A stretch of 64,000 bases of DNA from Mycolicibacterium sp. J2 (lineage in GTDB: Bacteria; Actinomycetota; Actinomycetes; Mycobacteriales; Mycobacteriaceae), in NCBI RefSeq assembly GCF_026240945.1, contig NZ_JAPFPY010000006.1, positions 186,001-250,000 on the forward strand. The letters are read 5' to 3'. Position 1 is the stretch's first letter, and each line of letters starts with the position of its first letter. Of this stretch, positions 49,173-59,297 are shown in pieces. Made by a program: the position numbers and the translations under genes. The notes under the pieces are model-generated. The model worked only from the letters and a program-made list of their open reading frames with translations. It ran no database searches and was not told the DNA's origin.

Positions 49173-50015
49173 CTACAGCTCCGCGATGATCTGCTGGCGC
49201 TTGCTGGCGTATTCGTCCTCCGAGATCGCGCCGGTGGCGCGCAATGTCTCCAACTCCTGCAGGCGTTGAGCCGCCGACGGAGCCGGGGGCGCAGGCGGGA
49301 CGTAAGCCGCCGAGGCCGGGGGCGCAGGTGGGACGGTCGGTGCGGCGGGCTGCTGCTGCGCGCCGGCGCGCCGCACCACCGCCTGCACCTGCGCCCGGGC
49401 GGCGGGATTGCTGCGCAGGTCGATCATGCTGTTCATGCCGATGTTGTTGGCCTTGAGGATCTGCAGAATCTCCATCAACGGGCCGACCTGTCCGGACAGA
49501 TCGTAGGTGCGGTGGTCTTCCTCGATGGTGAAGGTCGCCGGTACCAGGCCGTTGACCAACGCGCTTCGTTCCCAATCGATCTGGAACTGATTGGTCGCCG
49601 GATCCACCAGCACCACGACCTTGCGCGCCGTGAGCGTGCCCAACCGGGTGACGCTGGCGATGACGCGGTCCTCGGCGGTGAAGGGCGCAATGCCGGGCCC
49701 GGAGACATGCAGAGTGATTTTCACCAGCGGTTGGTCATTGATCCGGGTGTTGGTTTCGGCCATGCCCGTGATCTGTGCCAGTGCCAGCACGCCGGTGGCC
49801 TCCAGCGCCTGGGTGCGGGCGGCTGATCTGGCTCCAAAGTTCGCCAGCCCCAAGGCGATCAGCACATCGGCGGCGGTGACCAGGAGGCCGGCCCAGAACA
49901 TCCATTTCAGCAAATCGCTCGCGCCGGTGGCGAAAAAGACCGCCAGAAAGATCGGACCGACCAGACCACCGCACAGCAGCACCATCAGCTGCGCTTTCAC
50001 GTATCGCCACAACAT
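49173..50015 (-). CDS. SHOCT-domain membrane protein
   Basis: 280 aa from MLWRYVKAQLMVLL. Two N-terminal helices (about 8-28 and 36-56), a central beta-rich region with FTIEEDHRTYDLSGQVG, a Pro/Ala-rich linker (PTVPPAPPASAAYVPPAPP) and a C-terminal SHOCT motif, LQELETLRATGAISEDEYASKRQQII in part. SHOCT helices are thought to mediate oligomerisation or nucleic-acid/membrane contacts; the function of such proteins is unknown. Divergent from the tandem kinase gene. An ATG 39 codons upstream is the alternative start. Confidence 0.78.
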   Translation of the reverse strand: MLWRYVKAQLMVLLCGGLVGPIFLAVFFATGASDLLKWMFWAGLLVTAADVLIALGLANFGARSAARTQALEATGVLALAQITGMAETNTRINDQPLVKITLHVSGPGIAPFTAEDRVIASVTRLGTLTARKVVVLVDPATNQFQIDWERSALVNGLVPATFTIEEDHRTYDLSGQVGPLMEILQILKANNIGMNSMIDLRSNPAARAQVQAVVRRAGAQQQPAAPTVPPAPPASAAYVPPAPPAPSAAQRLQELETLRATGAISEDEYASKRQQIIAEL

Positions 50016-50228
50016 GCGCCATGCTCCGTTCGAAATGGACGGGGTCAGAGTAGCGCCATCCAGCGCATTTTGGTGTCGGGCTGAAATCATTCGAGCACTT
50101 CCCACAAGCGGTGTATTTGCGTCGGGAAACAATGCTGACGATGTCCGCCATTCGACGGACCCTGGCGACGGACTTCGTGCCTAGAATTGCCTGTGCTTGC
50201 GCGGGGACCGGACAGTCGGGGTGTCCAC

Positions 50229-52466
50229 GTGTCCGAGCGCCAGGTGATCCAGCGCGGCCAGGACCTTGCGATCATCCTGCTCAACACTGTCAGCCTGGTC
50301 GCCGTCGCCAGCGCACTCGTGCTGCCGGGAACCCCCGAATCGGCGAGCGGGACAACCCTGCTCGCCCTGGTGGGCGCGTGGGCCGGGTACCGACTGTGCA
50401 CCCGGTCGCGCGCGCTGCCGTTCCAACTGGCCGACTTCAGCTATGTGCTGATCGTCGCGGCAGCGATCCCGTTGTTCGACCCGCGGCCCGAGAGCCTGAA
50501 CGTCAACTCGGTCCCCCAGGCGATCGCCGGAACGGCGGTCATCGCCGTCACCGTGGCACATCCCCCACGGGTCAGCTTTCTCGCGTCGGCGCTGATCACG
50601 CTGAGCTATGCCGTCGGGTGCGCACAACTGGTCGGGTGGGCCGGCGCTGCACAGGTACCGATGCTGCTCTACATGCTCGGCATCCAATGGCCCATCGTCG
50701 CGGCACTACGGGCCACCGGCCTGGCCATCGCCAGGCAAGTGGACCAGGCGCGCGCTGAAAACCACGACGCGGCATTGCGGGAGGCCATCGCCGCCGCCGT
50801 GCGTGATCACGAGCTCGAGCATCTGGCGCTGGTGCACGACACCGCCGCATCGACGCTGTACCTCGTCGGTGAGGGCGCCGACATCTCGCCGGATCGTCTT
50901 GCCGCCCAAGCTCGCCGGGATCTGGAACTACTGACAGGCGGACCCGGTCGAACGGAGCCGATGCCCGATACCGATATCGTGGCCGCGATTCGACACGAGG
51001 TAGCGCACCTTCCAATCCAGATCCAGTTGTCCGGCCTGAGCAGCCTCGTCCTCAGCGGGCGCACGGCGCGTACGGTGCTCGCCGCGGTCCGCGAAGCGCT
51101 CAACAACGCCGAACGGCATGCCCACGGGTCACGCATCGACATCGACATCGCACCCGGCATGATCACCGTGATCGACGACGGCGTCGGGTTCGACCCGGAT
51201 GCCACCACCCTCGGCCACGGCGTCGCCGAATCGATCGTCGCGAGGATGCGCCGCATCGACGGCGGCGCGACCATCACCTCGTTGCCGGGCAGCGGAACCC
51301 GGGTGACGCTGAGCTGGGATCAAGCGTCGCACTCGACGACGACCAACCCGAACCTCGATGACATCGATCAGCTCACCGAACGCGTACTCATCCAATTCGG
51401 GCTCGGCATAGCACTTTTCGGCTTCGTACAGCTACTCGTCTCGGTGCCCTACGCAGCCGCGCACACCGGGCAGCCGCTGATCCAATGCGGTCTGGGCGCG
51501 ATCGCCGCCGTCGTCCTGTGCGCCGGCGTCCCCAGGGTGCTCGACCGAGGCCCCAATCTCACCATCCCCGCCCTGACGCTCATGGCCGCGGTCATCGTCG
51601 TCCAGTCGCTGTCGCTGCCCCCCGAACTGCTCGGCGGCCCAGCCCAGTGGCCGTTGATCACCGCCGGCATGGGTGTGCTGCCCTTCCTGCTGCGCTGGCG
51701 GATCGGACCCGCCGTCGCGACGATGCTCGCCTTCTGGCTGGGCACGGTGACCGTCACCTTCGTCCGGCAACCCGGCATCGAGATGGCGTTCAACCTGGCC
51801 CTGTACACCGCCGGCATCGCGCTGGTGCAGATGGTCGCACTGGCGTTCCCCGAGCTGCTGCGGGACGCGACCGCCGCGGCAGCCGAGGAGATCCGACAGC
51901 GCTGGGCCATGGCCGACCGGAATCGCATTGCCGAAGCGTTGCACGACGACTATGTGCGCCGGACGTCGAAACTGATCCGCGGTGTGTTTCCGTTGCTGCA
52001 GACCCTGAGCACCGGCACCGTCGACGCCGAGACCAGGCAGCGGGCCCGGCTGGAATCGCGCCGGTTGCGGCTCTACATCTTCCAGTCGCGCACCTTCAGT
52101 CATCCCCTCGTCGCCGAGTTGCGCTCGGCCGTCGATGCGGCCGACCGTCGTGGGGTCATCGTCACGATGAACGCCGACAATGACCTGCCGCAACTCGACG
52201 AAGACACGCGGCACCAGATCGTGGCGCCACTGCGTAACGCGCTGGCCCACACCAGGCAACGCGCCAGGATCGGCTTGACGGTGGCCGGCGGTGAGCTGAT
52301 TGCCAGCATCATTTGCGACACCGTCGCAGATGTGCCGGGAAAGGCGTCCGAGAGCGGCCCGCGCGTCGAGGTCACGGCCATCGGGGACACGGTGTGGATC
52401 AGCGTGCACCACAGTCTCTCCGGCTCACCGGCCTCTGCAGAACCCCCGAAGCACAGCATCGCCTGA
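50229..52466 (+). CDS. Internally duplicated sensor histidine kinase
   Basis: About 745 aa with two copies of the layout (membrane domain, dimerisation helix, ATPase). Copy 1: five to six helices, then ALVHDTAASTLYL with the putative phospho-histidine near 203, N-box AVREALNNAERHAHG and G-box DDGVGFDPDAT with GHGVAESIV. Copy 2: more helices from about residue 390, AEALHDDYVRRTSKL, then LRNALAHTRQRARIG; its G-boxes are not recognisable, so this ATPase is probably dead. GTG 50229 is preferred; TTG 50187 or GTG 50193 would add 12-14 residues. The response regulator follows. Confidence 0.78.
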   Translation: MSERQVIQRGQDLAIILLNTVSLVAVASALVLPGTPESASGTTLLALVGAWAGYRLCTRSRALPFQLADFSYVLIVAAAIPLFDPRPESLNVNSVPQAIAGTAVIAVTVAHPPRVSFLASALITLSYAVGCAQLVGWAGAAQVPMLLYMLGIQWPIVAALRATGLAIARQVDQARAENHDAALREAIAAAVRDHELEHLALVHDTAASTLYLVGEGADISPDRLAAQARRDLELLTGGPGRTEPMPDTDIVAAIRHEVAHLPIQIQLSGLSSLVLSGRTARTVLAAVREALNNAERHAHGSRIDIDIAPGMITVIDDGVGFDPDATTLGHGVAESIVARMRRIDGGATITSLPGSGTRVTLSWDQASHSTTTNPNLDDIDQLTERVLIQFGLGIALFGFVQLLVSVPYAAAHTGQPLIQCGLGAIAAVVLCAGVPRVLDRGPNLTIPALTLMAAVIVVQSLSLPPELLGGPAQWPLITAGMGVLPFLLRWRIGPAVATMLAFWLGTVTVTFVRQPGIEMAFNLALYTAGIALVQMVALAFPELLRDATAAAAEEIRQRWAMADRNRIAEALHDDYVRRTSKLIRGVFPLLQTLSTGTVDAETRQRARLESRRLRLYIFQSRTFSHPLVAELRSAVDAADRRGVIVTMNADNDLPQLDEDTRHQIVAPLRNALAHTRQRARIGLTVAGGELIASIICDTVADVPGKASESGPRVEVTAIGDTVWISVHHSLSGSPASAEPPKHSIA

Positions 52467-52612
52467 ACCAGGGTTAGAATCTGCCCATACGTCAATATGG
52501 TTAGCCAGGGTTGCCGATTCGGGCCATCCGGGCATTGCTGACGAGTAGAGTCCTGATCCGAGGAATTGCGGGGGTACCGAATCGGTGGTGTCATCTATCT
52601 CAGGTGAATTGC

Positions 52613-53305
52613 ATGAATAGAGCCAAAGAACGTGGGGGCTGCAATTCCGGGGTGGCGATCCCGGTGGCACTTATCGACGACCATGATGTCATTCACGCCG
52701 GCGTCAAAGCCTGGTTTGCCGAAACCGATCCACCGATCGCTCTGGTCGCCGACTACACCGATCCGTCCTCGTTCCTCGCCGAACACCCGCAGGCCGACGG
52801 CACCATCGAGGTGGTCCTCTTCGACCTCCAGTACGAGCGATACCGGCCAGAATTCGAGAGCCTGCGCGAGGTGTGCGCGGCCGGCCACCGCGTCATCGTC
52901 TACTCACACATGTCCACCGACGAAGTCATCCTGAGCAGCCTGGACGCCGGCGCCATGACCTTCCTCGCCAAGGGTGAAGACAAGCAGCACCTGTTCGAGG
53001 CCATCTACGCCGCCCATTCGAACACGCCCTATGTCGGTCCGCGCATGGCCAAGGCCCTGTTCAACGACCGCACGGTCGGTCGCCCGGGATTGAGCACCCG
53101 GGAACGCGAGGTGCTGATCGCCTGGTTCCAGACCGAGAACAAGGAATTCGTCGCCAAACGCCTGTTCATCGAACCGTCGACGGTCCGCACCCATCTGCAG
53201 CGGGCCCGGGCCAAGTACGCGGCCGTCGGCAGGCCGGCGCCGACCAAAGCGGCACTGATCGCGCGGGCCGTCCAGGACGGCATCCTGAGCATCGACGACC
53301 TCTGA
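52613..53305 (+). CDS. NarL/LuxR-type response regulator
   Basis: 230 aa. The receiver domain has the acidic pair in ALIDDHDVIHAGV, the phospho-acceptor region VVLFDLQYERYR (the usual DxxMP is altered to DLQYE) and a switch segment VYSHMST followed by TFLAKGED. The LuxR HTH is LSTREREVLIAWFQTENKEF then FIEPSTVRTHLQRARAKY. It lies 146 bases after the tandem kinase, its probable partner. The ATG at 52613 was chosen because it places a short tail before the receiver. Confidence 0.85.
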   Translation: MNRAKERGGCNSGVAIPVALIDDHDVIHAGVKAWFAETDPPIALVADYTDPSSFLAEHPQADGTIEVVLFDLQYERYRPEFESLREVCAAGHRVIVYSHMSTDEVILSSLDAGAMTFLAKGEDKQHLFEAIYAAHSNTPYVGPRMAKALFNDRTVGRPGLSTREREVLIAWFQTENKEFVAKRLFIEPSTVRTHLQRARAKYAAVGRPAPTKAALIARAVQDGILSIDDL

Positions 53306-53391
53306 GGTCCGGCGCCGAGATCGACGTTCGGCCCGATTCCACTCGCACAAATTGGCCCAAAGGTGAGTTTGGGCGACAAGGGGAAAAGCAA

Positions 53392-53423
53392 AAGCGGCGC
53401 CCACCCGAAGGTGAGCGCCGCTT
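53392..53423 (-). terminator. Terminator of the str operon (after tuf)
   Basis: Stem AAGCGGCGC (53392-53400) with GCGCCGCTT (53415-53423), extended by CACC/GGTG and closed by a CGAA loop. On the tuf strand it is followed by TTTTGCTTTT, a proper U-rich tail, 18 bases past the tuf stop. This is the most canonical intrinsic terminator in the window. Confidence 0.9.
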
Positions 53424-53440
53424 CGCGGTACTAAGTCAGA

Positions 53441-54631
53441 TCACTTGATGATCTTGGTAACCCGGCCGGCGCCGACGGTACGGCCACCCTCGCGGATGGC
53501 GAACCGCAGGCCCTCGTCCATGGCGACGGGCTGGATCAGCTTGACGGAGATGTCGGTGTTGTCACCGGGCATCACCATCTCGGTGCCCTCGGGCAGGGTC
53601 ACCACGCCGGTCACGTCCGTGGTACGGAAGTAGAACTGCGGGCGGTAGTTGTTGAAGAACGGCGTGTGGCGGCCACCCTCGTCCTTGGACAGGATGTAGA
53701 CGCTGCCCTCGAACTCGGTGTGCGGGGTGGTGGTGCCGGGCTTCACGATGACCTGGCCGCGCTCGACATCCTCGCGCTTCACGCCACGAACCAGCAGACC
53801 GACGTTGTCACCGGCCTGGCCCTGGTCGAGCAGCTTGCGGAACATCTCGACACCGGTGACCGTGGTCTTGGTGGTGCCGGGACGGATGCCGACGATCTCG
53901 ACCTCTTCGTTGACGTTGATCACGCCACGCTCGACGCGACCGGTCACCACGGTGCCACGACCGGTGATGGTGAAGACGTCCTCGACGGGCATCAGGAACG
54001 GCTTGTCGGTCTCGCGGACCGGGTCCGGGATCGACTCGTCGACGGCGTCCATCAGGTCCTCGACGGACTTGACCCAGGTCGGGTCACCCTCCAGCGCCTT
54101 CAGCGCCGAGACGCGGACGACGGGGGCGTCCTCGTCGAAGTCCTGAGCCGACAGCAGCTCCCGGACCTCCATCTCGACGAGCTCGAGGAGCTCCTCGTCG
54201 TCGACCATGTCCGACTTGTTCAGGGCGACCAGGATGTAGGGCACACCGACCTGGCGGGCCAGCAGCACGTGCTCGCGGGTCTGCGGCATCGGGCCGTCGG
54301 TGGCGGCCACCACGAGGATGGCGCCGTCCATCTGGGCCGCACCGGTGATCATGTTCTTGATGTAGTCGGCGTGACCGGGGGCGTCCACGTGGGCGTAGTG
54401 GCGCTTGTCGGTCTGGTACTCAACATGCGAGATGTTGATGGTGATACCGCGCTGACGCTCCTCGGGCGCATTGTCGATCTGGTCGAATGCGCGCGACTCG
54501 TTCAAATCGGGGTACTTGTCGTGCAGAACCTTGGTGATTGCTGCAGTCAGCGTGGTCTTGCCGTGGTCAACGTGACCGATGGTCCCGATGTTGACGTGCG
54601 GCTTCGTCCGCTCGAACTTCGCCTTCGCCAC
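53441..54631 (-). CDS. tuf: Elongation factor Tu
   Basis: 396 aa GTPase that carries aminoacyl-tRNA to the ribosome. [11 protein letters not shown] (G1), [12 protein letters not shown] (G3) and NKSDMVDD (G4) are intact. Start is GTG at 54631 ([12 protein letters not shown]) with AGGAGGA eight bases upstream, one of the strongest ribosome binding sites in the window. Last gene of the str operon. Confidence 0.98.
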   Translation of the reverse strand: MAKAKFERTKPHVNIGTIGHVDHGKTTLTAAITKVLHDKYPDLNESRAFDQIDNAPEERQRGITINISHVEYQTDKRHYAHVDAPGHADYIKNMITGAAQMDGAILVVAATDGPMPQTREHVLLARQVGVPYILVALNKSDMVDDEELLELVEMEVRELLSAQDFDEDAPVVRVSALKALEGDPTWVKSVEDLMDAVDESIPDPVRETDKPFLMPVEDVFTITGRGTVVTGRVERGVINVNEEVEIVGIRPGTTKTTVTGVEMFRKLLDQGQAGDNVGLLVRGVKREDVERGQVIVKPGTTTPHTEFEGSVYILSKDEGGRHTPFFNNYRPQFYFRTTDVTGVVTLPEGTEMVMPGDNTDISVKLIQPVAMDEGLRFAIREGGRTVGAGRVTKIIK

Positions 54632-54722
54632 TGTGGTGTCCTCCTGGACTTGTTGGTGCTTTTACTTAAAGCAGGGTTGATCTTTGCAAATGTGCGGTCC
54701 CGCGAAACCGGCGGGTCGGATT

Positions 54723-54822
54723 ACTGACCCGTCGCCTTCGCGCCAGTCATGGCTCGGCTCCGGCTCAGCTCCGCGCCTCGGGCCTGGCGGCCCTCGATGC
54801 TCACTGACCCGTCGCCTTCGCG
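54723..54822 (-). repeat. Partial duplication of the fusA 3' end between fusA and tuf
   Basis: The 20 bases at 54803-54822, which encode the last residues and stop of fusA (ending ACGGGTCAGT on the coding strand), occur again exactly at 54723-54742, 80 bases on. The 169-base gap between fusA and tuf is otherwise unremarkable apart from a weak CCCGC/GCGGG hairpin near 54700. Confidence 0.75.
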
Positions 54823-56903
54823 ATGATCTCCTTCGACACGTTCGCCGGAACCTCGGCGTACGAGTCGAACACCATGGAGTAGTTGGCCCGGCCCTGGGTC
54901 TTCGACCGGAGGTCGCCGACGTAGCCGAACATCTCCGACAGCGGCACCTGCGCCTTGACGACACGCGCACCGCTGCGCTCCTCCATGGCCTGGATCTGAC
55001 CACGGCGGGAGTTCAAGTCGCCGATCACGTCGCCCATGTAGTCCTCGGGCGTGGTGACCTCGACGGCCATGATGGGTTCCAGGATCACCGGCTGGGCGGA
55101 CTGGGCCGCCTTCTTCAGCGCCTGCGAACCTGCCACCTTGAAGGCCATTTCCGACGAGTCGACGTCGTGGTAGGCACCGTCGAGCAGCGTGACCTTGACG
55201 TTCACCAGCGGGTAGCCGGCCAGCACGCCGTACTGCATGGCGTCCTGCGCACCGGCATCCACCGACGGGATGTACTCACGCGGGATACGGCCACCGGTGA
55301 CCTTGTTCTCGAACTCGTAGGTCGCGCCGTCCTCGCCCTCGAACGGGTCGAGGTTGATGATGACCTTCGCGAACTGGCCCGAACCGCCGGTCTGCTTCTT
55401 GTGGGTGTACTCCACGTTCTGCACGGCGCGCTTGATGGTTTCCTTGTAGGCCACCTGCGGCTTACCGACGTTGGCCTCGACCTTGAACTCGCGCTTCATG
55501 CGGTCGACCAGGATGTCCAGGTGCAGCTCGCCCATACCGCCGATGACGGTCTGGCCGGTCTCCTGGTCCAGGTGCACCTTGAAGGTCGGGTCCTCTTCGG
55601 CGAGCTTCTGGATGGCGGTGCCCAGCTTCTCCTGGTCACTCTTGGTCTTGGGCTCGATGGCAACCTCGATGACCGGATCCGGGAAGGTCATCGACTCCAG
55701 CACGATCTGGTTGTTCGGATCGCTGAGGGTGTCACCGGTGGTGGTGTCCTTGAGGCCGATCACCGCGTAGATGTGGCCCGCCGAGGCAGTCTCGACCGGG
55801 TTCTCCTTGTTGGAGTGCATCTGGAACAGCTTGCCCAGGCGCTCCTTCTTGCCCTTGGTCGAGTTGATGACCTGAGCACCGGAGTCGACCTTGCCCGAGT
55901 AGACGCGCACGTAGGTCAGCTTGCCGAAGAACGGGTGCGTGGCGACCTTGAACGCCAGGCCCGAGAACGGCTCGTCGGCCGACGGCTTACGAGAGATGAT
56001 CTCGTCTTCCTTACCGGGGACGTGTCCCTCGGCGGCCGGCACGTCCAGCGGGTTGGGCAGGTAGTCGATGACGGCGTCGAGCATGGGCTGCACGCCCTTG
56101 TTCTTGAACGCCGAACCGCACAGCACCGGGTAGGCCTCGCTGCTGATGGTCAGCTTGCGCAGACCACCCTTGATCTCCTCGACGGTGAGCTCTTCGCCGC
56201 CCAGGTACTTCTCCAGCAGCGCCTCATCGGTCTCGGCGACCGCCTCGATCATCGCGGTGCGGTACTCCTCGGCCTTCTCCTGAAGGTCGGCCGGGATGTC
56301 GACGACGTCGTACTTCTCGCCGAGCTTGGTCTCGCCGCGCCACACCTTGGCCTTCATCTCGACCAGGTCGACGACGCCCTCGAAGTCGTTCTCGGCGCCG
56401 ATCGGCAGCTGGATCGGGATGACGTTGGCGCCGAGGCGGTCCTTCATGGTCTGCACCGAGAAGTAGAAGTCGGCGCCCAGCTTGTCCATCTTGTTGACGA
56501 AGCAGATGCGCGGGACGTCGTACTTGTCGGCCTGCCGCCACACCTGCTCGGACTGCGGCTCGACACCTTCCTTGCCGTCGAAGACGGCAACGGCACCGTC
56601 GAGCACCCGCAGCGAGCGCTCCACCTCGACGGTGAAGTCGACGTGACCGGGGGTGTCGATGATGTTGATCTGGTTGTCGTTCCAGAAGCAGGTGGTCGCA
56701 GCCGAGGTGATGGTGATACCCCGCTCCTGCTCCTGCTCCATCCAGTCCATCGTGGCGGCACCGTCGTGCACCTCACCGATCTTGTACGAGATACCGGTGT
56801 AGAAGAGAATGCGCTCGGTCGTCGTCGTCTTGCCGGCGTCGATGTGCGCCATGATGCCGATATTGCGGACCTTCGTGAGGTCGGTGAGCACGTCCTGTGC
56901 CAC
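54801..56903 (-). CDS. fusA: Elongation factor G
   Basis: 700 aa translocation GTPase. [20 protein letters not shown] (G1), [16 protein letters not shown] (G3), [12 protein letters not shown] (G4) and the C-terminal domain IV and V regions ([25 protein letters not shown]) are present and complete. Located between rpsG and tuf in the str operon. Confidence 0.98.
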   Translation of the reverse strand: MAQDVLTDLTKVRNIGIMAHIDAGKTTTTERILFYTGISYKIGEVHDGAATMDWMEQEQERGITITSAATTCFWNDNQINIIDTPGHVDFTVEVERSLRVLDGAVAVFDGKEGVEPQSEQVWRQADKYDVPRICFVNKMDKLGADFYFSVQTMKDRLGANVIPIQLPIGAENDFEGVVDLVEMKAKVWRGETKLGEKYDVVDIPADLQEKAEEYRTAMIEAVAETDEALLEKYLGGEELTVEEIKGGLRKLTISSEAYPVLCGSAFKNKGVQPMLDAVIDYLPNPLDVPAAEGHVPGKEDEIISRKPSADEPFSGLAFKVATHPFFGKLTYVRVYSGKVDSGAQVINSTKGKKERLGKLFQMHSNKENPVETASAGHIYAVIGLKDTTTGDTLSDPNNQIVLESMTFPDPVIEVAIEPKTKSDQEKLGTAIQKLAEEDPTFKVHLDQETGQTVIGGMGELHLDILVDRMKREFKVEANVGKPQVAYKETIKRAVQNVEYTHKKQTGGSGQFAKVIINLDPFEGEDGATYEFENKVTGGRIPREYIPSVDAGAQDAMQYGVLAGYPLVNVKVTLLDGAYHDVDSSEMAFKVAGSQALKKAAQSAQPVILEPIMAVEVTTPEDYMGDVIGDLNSRRGQIQAMEERSGARVVKAQVPLSEMFGYVGDLRSKTQGRANYSMVFDSYAEVPANVSKEIIAKATGQ

Positions 56904-56980
56904 GGCTAGATTCCCACTCTTTCGCTTGCTTGGTTGCTATTGGTGTGCCCGCCGGCTCTGCGCCGAGCCGGCGCAGACGA

Positions 56981-57451
56981 TCACCAGCGGTAGTGCGCGA
57001 AGGCCCGGTTCGCTTCGGCCATCTTGTGGGTGTCCTCGCGCCGCTTGACGGCGGCACCCAGGCCATTGCTGGCGTCGAGGATCTCGTTGGCGAGGCGCTC
57101 GATCATGGTCTTCTCACGGCGAGCCTTGGAGAAGCTGACCAGCCAGCGCAGCGCCAGCGTGGTCGAACGCTCGGCCCGCACCTCGACCGGCACCTGGTAG
57201 GTGGCGCCACCGACGCGGCGGCTGCGCACCTCAAGCGACGGCTTCACGTTGTCCATGGCGCGCTTGAGGGTGACCACCGGATCGGTGCCGGTCTTCTCCC
57301 TGGCCTGCTCCAGCGCACCATAAACAATGCGCTCGGCCAGCGATTTCTTCCCGTCCAGCAGGACTTTGTTGACCAGCTGGGTGACCAGCTGCGACCCGTA
57401 GACCGGATCGTTGACCAACGGGCGCTTCGGCGCGGGACCCTTGCGCGGCAT
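56981..57451 (-). CDS. rpsG: 30S ribosomal protein S7
   Basis: 156 aa primary 16S rRNA binder of the small-subunit head. [20 protein letters not shown] and [20 protein letters not shown] are characteristic. The ATG overlaps the rpsL stop by one base; 77 bases separate it from fusA. Confidence 0.98.
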   Translation of the reverse strand: MPRKGPAPKRPLVNDPVYGSQLVTQLVNKVLLDGKKSLAERIVYGALEQAREKTGTDPVVTLKRAMDNVKPSLEVRSRRVGGATYQVPVEVRAERSTTLALRWLVSFSKARREKTMIERLANEILDASNGLGAAVKRREDTHKMAEANRAFAHYRW

Positions 57452-57825
57452 CAGCTCTTCTCCTTCTTCGCGCCGTAACGGCTACGTGCCTGCTTGCGGT
57501 TCTTGACACCCTGGGTGTCCAGCGAGCCGCGGATGATCTTGTAGCGCACACCCGGGAGGTCCTTCACACGACCACCACGCACCAGCACCATCGAGTGCTC
57601 CTGCAGGTTGTGACCCTCACCGGGGATGTAAGCGGTGACCTCGACCGCGCTGGTCAGGCGAACACGCGCGACCTTGCGAAGCGCCGAGTTCGGCTTCTTC
57701 GGGGTGGTGGTGTACACGCGGGTGCACACGCCACGGCGCTGCGGGCTGCCCTTGAGCGCCGCGGTCTTCACCTTGGCGACCTTGTCGCGGCGACCCTTGC
57801 GGACCAGCTGGTTGATGGTTGGCAT
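57451..57825 (-). CDS. rpsL: 30S ribosomal protein S12
   Basis: 124 aa decoding-centre protein. [20 protein letters not shown] and [20 protein letters not shown] identify it. The two residues whose change gives streptomycin resistance in mycobacteria are both wild type, K43 (in TPKKPNS) and K88 (in GGRVKDL). First gene of the str operon; the ATG at 57825 was chosen over a longer frame that runs through the leader. Confidence 0.98.
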   Translation of the reverse strand: MPTINQLVRKGRRDKVAKVKTAALKGSPQRRGVCTRVYTTTPKKPNSALRKVARVRLTSAVEVTAYIPGEGHNLQEHSMVLVRGGRVKDLPGVRYKIIRGSLDTQGVKNRKQARSRYGAKKEKS

Positions 57826-58135
57826 GTACCGGCTTTCTGTGTTGCTTCGTTGCTGCTGTTCTCGATGGTGCGTAAGTCTCTGTACTGCTCTTTCCGCCCC
57901 ACCGCTTACCCCGCGATCGGGCGTGTCGCACGCACCAGAAACCCATCCGATCGATAGCATTCCGATGCCTGCAGACATACGAATCCGCCCGGCGCACAGG
58001 CACACCAACCGTTTTCCGGCAGCATGCGGCCCTGTCGACCAGGCACGGGGATCCACAATACCAGGGGTCCCCGCGTGCAACCAAACCCGTGCGTAACGGC
58101 CTTATCGCAGGTCAGACCCGGGCTGCAACGGCACG
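57826..58135 (-). promoter_or_regulatory. str operon leader and promoter region
   Basis: 310 bases without a gene between rpsL and the TetR gene, both on the minus strand. A possible extended -10 (TG, G, TATTGT on the minus strand, 58055-58060 for the hexamer) has TTGCAC only 14 bases upstream (58075-58080), so the -35 is doubtful. The segment at 57909-57929 is shared with the S10 leader. Nothing else is recognisable. Confidence 0.4.
57909..57929 (-). promoter_or_regulatory. Element shared with the S10 operon leader (str copy)
   Basis: On the plus strand: CCCCGCG, A, TCGGG, C, GTGTCGC. It differs from the S10 copy at two of 21 positions and has GTGCGT directly before GCGACAC on the coding strand. 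It lies 84-104 bases before the rpsL ATG. Confidence 0.6.
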
Positions 58136-58702
58136 TCAGCGCTTCTGCATACCCGCCGCCAGCCTCAGCACCATATCGGTGAACACGGCATCGGTGTCGA
58201 TATCGTCCATCACCCCGGTCATCTCCAACAGCACGAAGCCGTGCAATGCGGACCAGAACTCCAGGGCCGCGTAGAAGGCGTTGTCGCCGTCGATCCCATA
58301 GGAAGCCAGCGCCTCCAGCACGGGGCCCGCCGCGGCCCTGGTGGCGGCGGTGTACTCGGGGTCGTCGCCGCCCAGCGGCATCCGGGTGAAGGCGGAGTAC
58401 CGGCCCGGGTGGTGGTGGGCGTAACTGCGGTAGGCACTGGCCATCGTGACGACGGCGTCGTCCCGGGTACGGCCCTGACCGACGGCGTTGAGCATGCCGA
58501 TGATGTCGTCGATGACCCGCATCCGGACGGTGCGGCGCAGGTCGTCGAGGCTCTGCACGTGGTTGTACAGCGACGGGCCCTTGGTGCCCAGCTGGGTGGC
58601 CAGCGCGTTGATGGTCAGGGCGTCCCAGCCTTCGCGGTCGAGGAACACCAGCGCCGCGTTCACGATGGCATCGCGGCTGAGTTTGGTCACTCGCGCTGCC
58701 AT
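58136..58702 (-). CDS. TetR family regulator
   Basis: 188 aa. HTH: AIVNAALVFLDREGWDALTI, LATQLGTKGPSLYNHVQSL. The C-terminal half with EFWSALHGFVLLEMTG carries the WxxxHG pattern of the TetR_C 'WHG' subgroup. The ATG at 58702 matches the family start. A TetR gene (Rv0681) is also found just before rpsL in M. tuberculosis. Target genes unknown; the lipoprotein genes behind it on the same strand are candidates. Confidence 0.88.
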   Translation of the reverse strand: MAARVTKLSRDAIVNAALVFLDREGWDALTINALATQLGTKGPSLYNHVQSLDDLRRTVRMRVIDDIIGMLNAVGQGRTRDDAVVTMASAYRSYAHHHPGRYSAFTRMPLGGDDPEYTAATRAAAGPVLEALASYGIDGDNAFYAALEFWSALHGFVLLEMTGVMDDIDTDAVFTDMVLRLAAGMQKR

Positions 58703-58770
58703 ATTCGCGTTATCCCTCGCTTGATCGGCCGTGTTCTGGTGGGCACCCACTCCCGGGTCAACGAAGGACT

Positions 58771-59295
58771 CTAGTTCACGCGGTCCTGGCTGAGCTGGGC
58801 AAGTTGCTCGGTGACCCTGCACAGGTCCGGCAGCATCGCCGGATTCATGGTCTGGATGGACCACGTGATGACGTCATCGCCCTTGGCGACGTAGATGCTG
58901 CAGGCGTTGGCGTCGAACGCCTTGAACCCCTGGTTGCCGTCCACGGCGAGTTCGACCACGGTGCGTCCGGCCTGCTGTTCCAGGCCCCGCTCGGTATCCA
59001 TGTCACTGCCCCGATACCACCAGGTGGAGATGCCCATCCCGGCACCGAACGAACCGATCAGCGTGTTCTCCTGCCAGAAGCAGCCGACATCGCTGACCAC
59101 GGCCGCACCGAACATCGCCTTGCCTGCCGCCGCGGTGATGTCGGCATCGGTGATGCCGTTGCAGTCGGTGCCCCGGAATCCCGCCTGCGCGGCACCCGTC
59201 GGTGCAGGCGTGCCGCGCCTGGCCTGCTCCCCTACCGTGCCACAGCCGCCGACCAGCATGGCCGCCGCGCCCATCACGACCAGCGCCGCCCGCAC
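58771..59295 (-). CDS. DUF3558-type lipoprotein
   Basis: 174 aa. Signal peptide ALVVMGAAAMLVGGC with a clear lipobox. The mature part has the DUF3558 pattern: C in GTDCNGITDADITAA, C in DVGCFWQ, C in NACSIYV and C in LPDLCRVTEQLA, probably two disulfides. Function of the family is unknown; it is specific to actinobacterial envelopes. It starts two bases after the next lipoprotein gene, so both are one operon. Confidence 0.82.
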   Translation of the reverse strand: MRAALVVMGAAAMLVGGCGTVGEQARRGTPAPTGAAQAGFRGTDCNGITDADITAAAGKAMFGAAVVSDVGCFWQENTLIGSFGAGMGISTWWYRGSDMDTERGLEQQAGRTVVELAVDGNQGFKAFDANACSIYVAKGDDVITWSIQTMNPAMLPDLCRVTEQLAQLSQDRVN

Positions 59296-59297
59296 GT

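Noticed and set aside
54684..56909. 741-aa plus-strand open frame opposite fusA
   Set aside because: Exact mirror of the fusA codon pattern; a standard GC-rich shadow.
58055..58080. Sigma-A promoter of the str operon
   Set aside because: TATTGT with an extended TG is plausible, but the TTGCAC box is only 14 bases away, too close for a normal spacer; kept only as a remark in the region entry.
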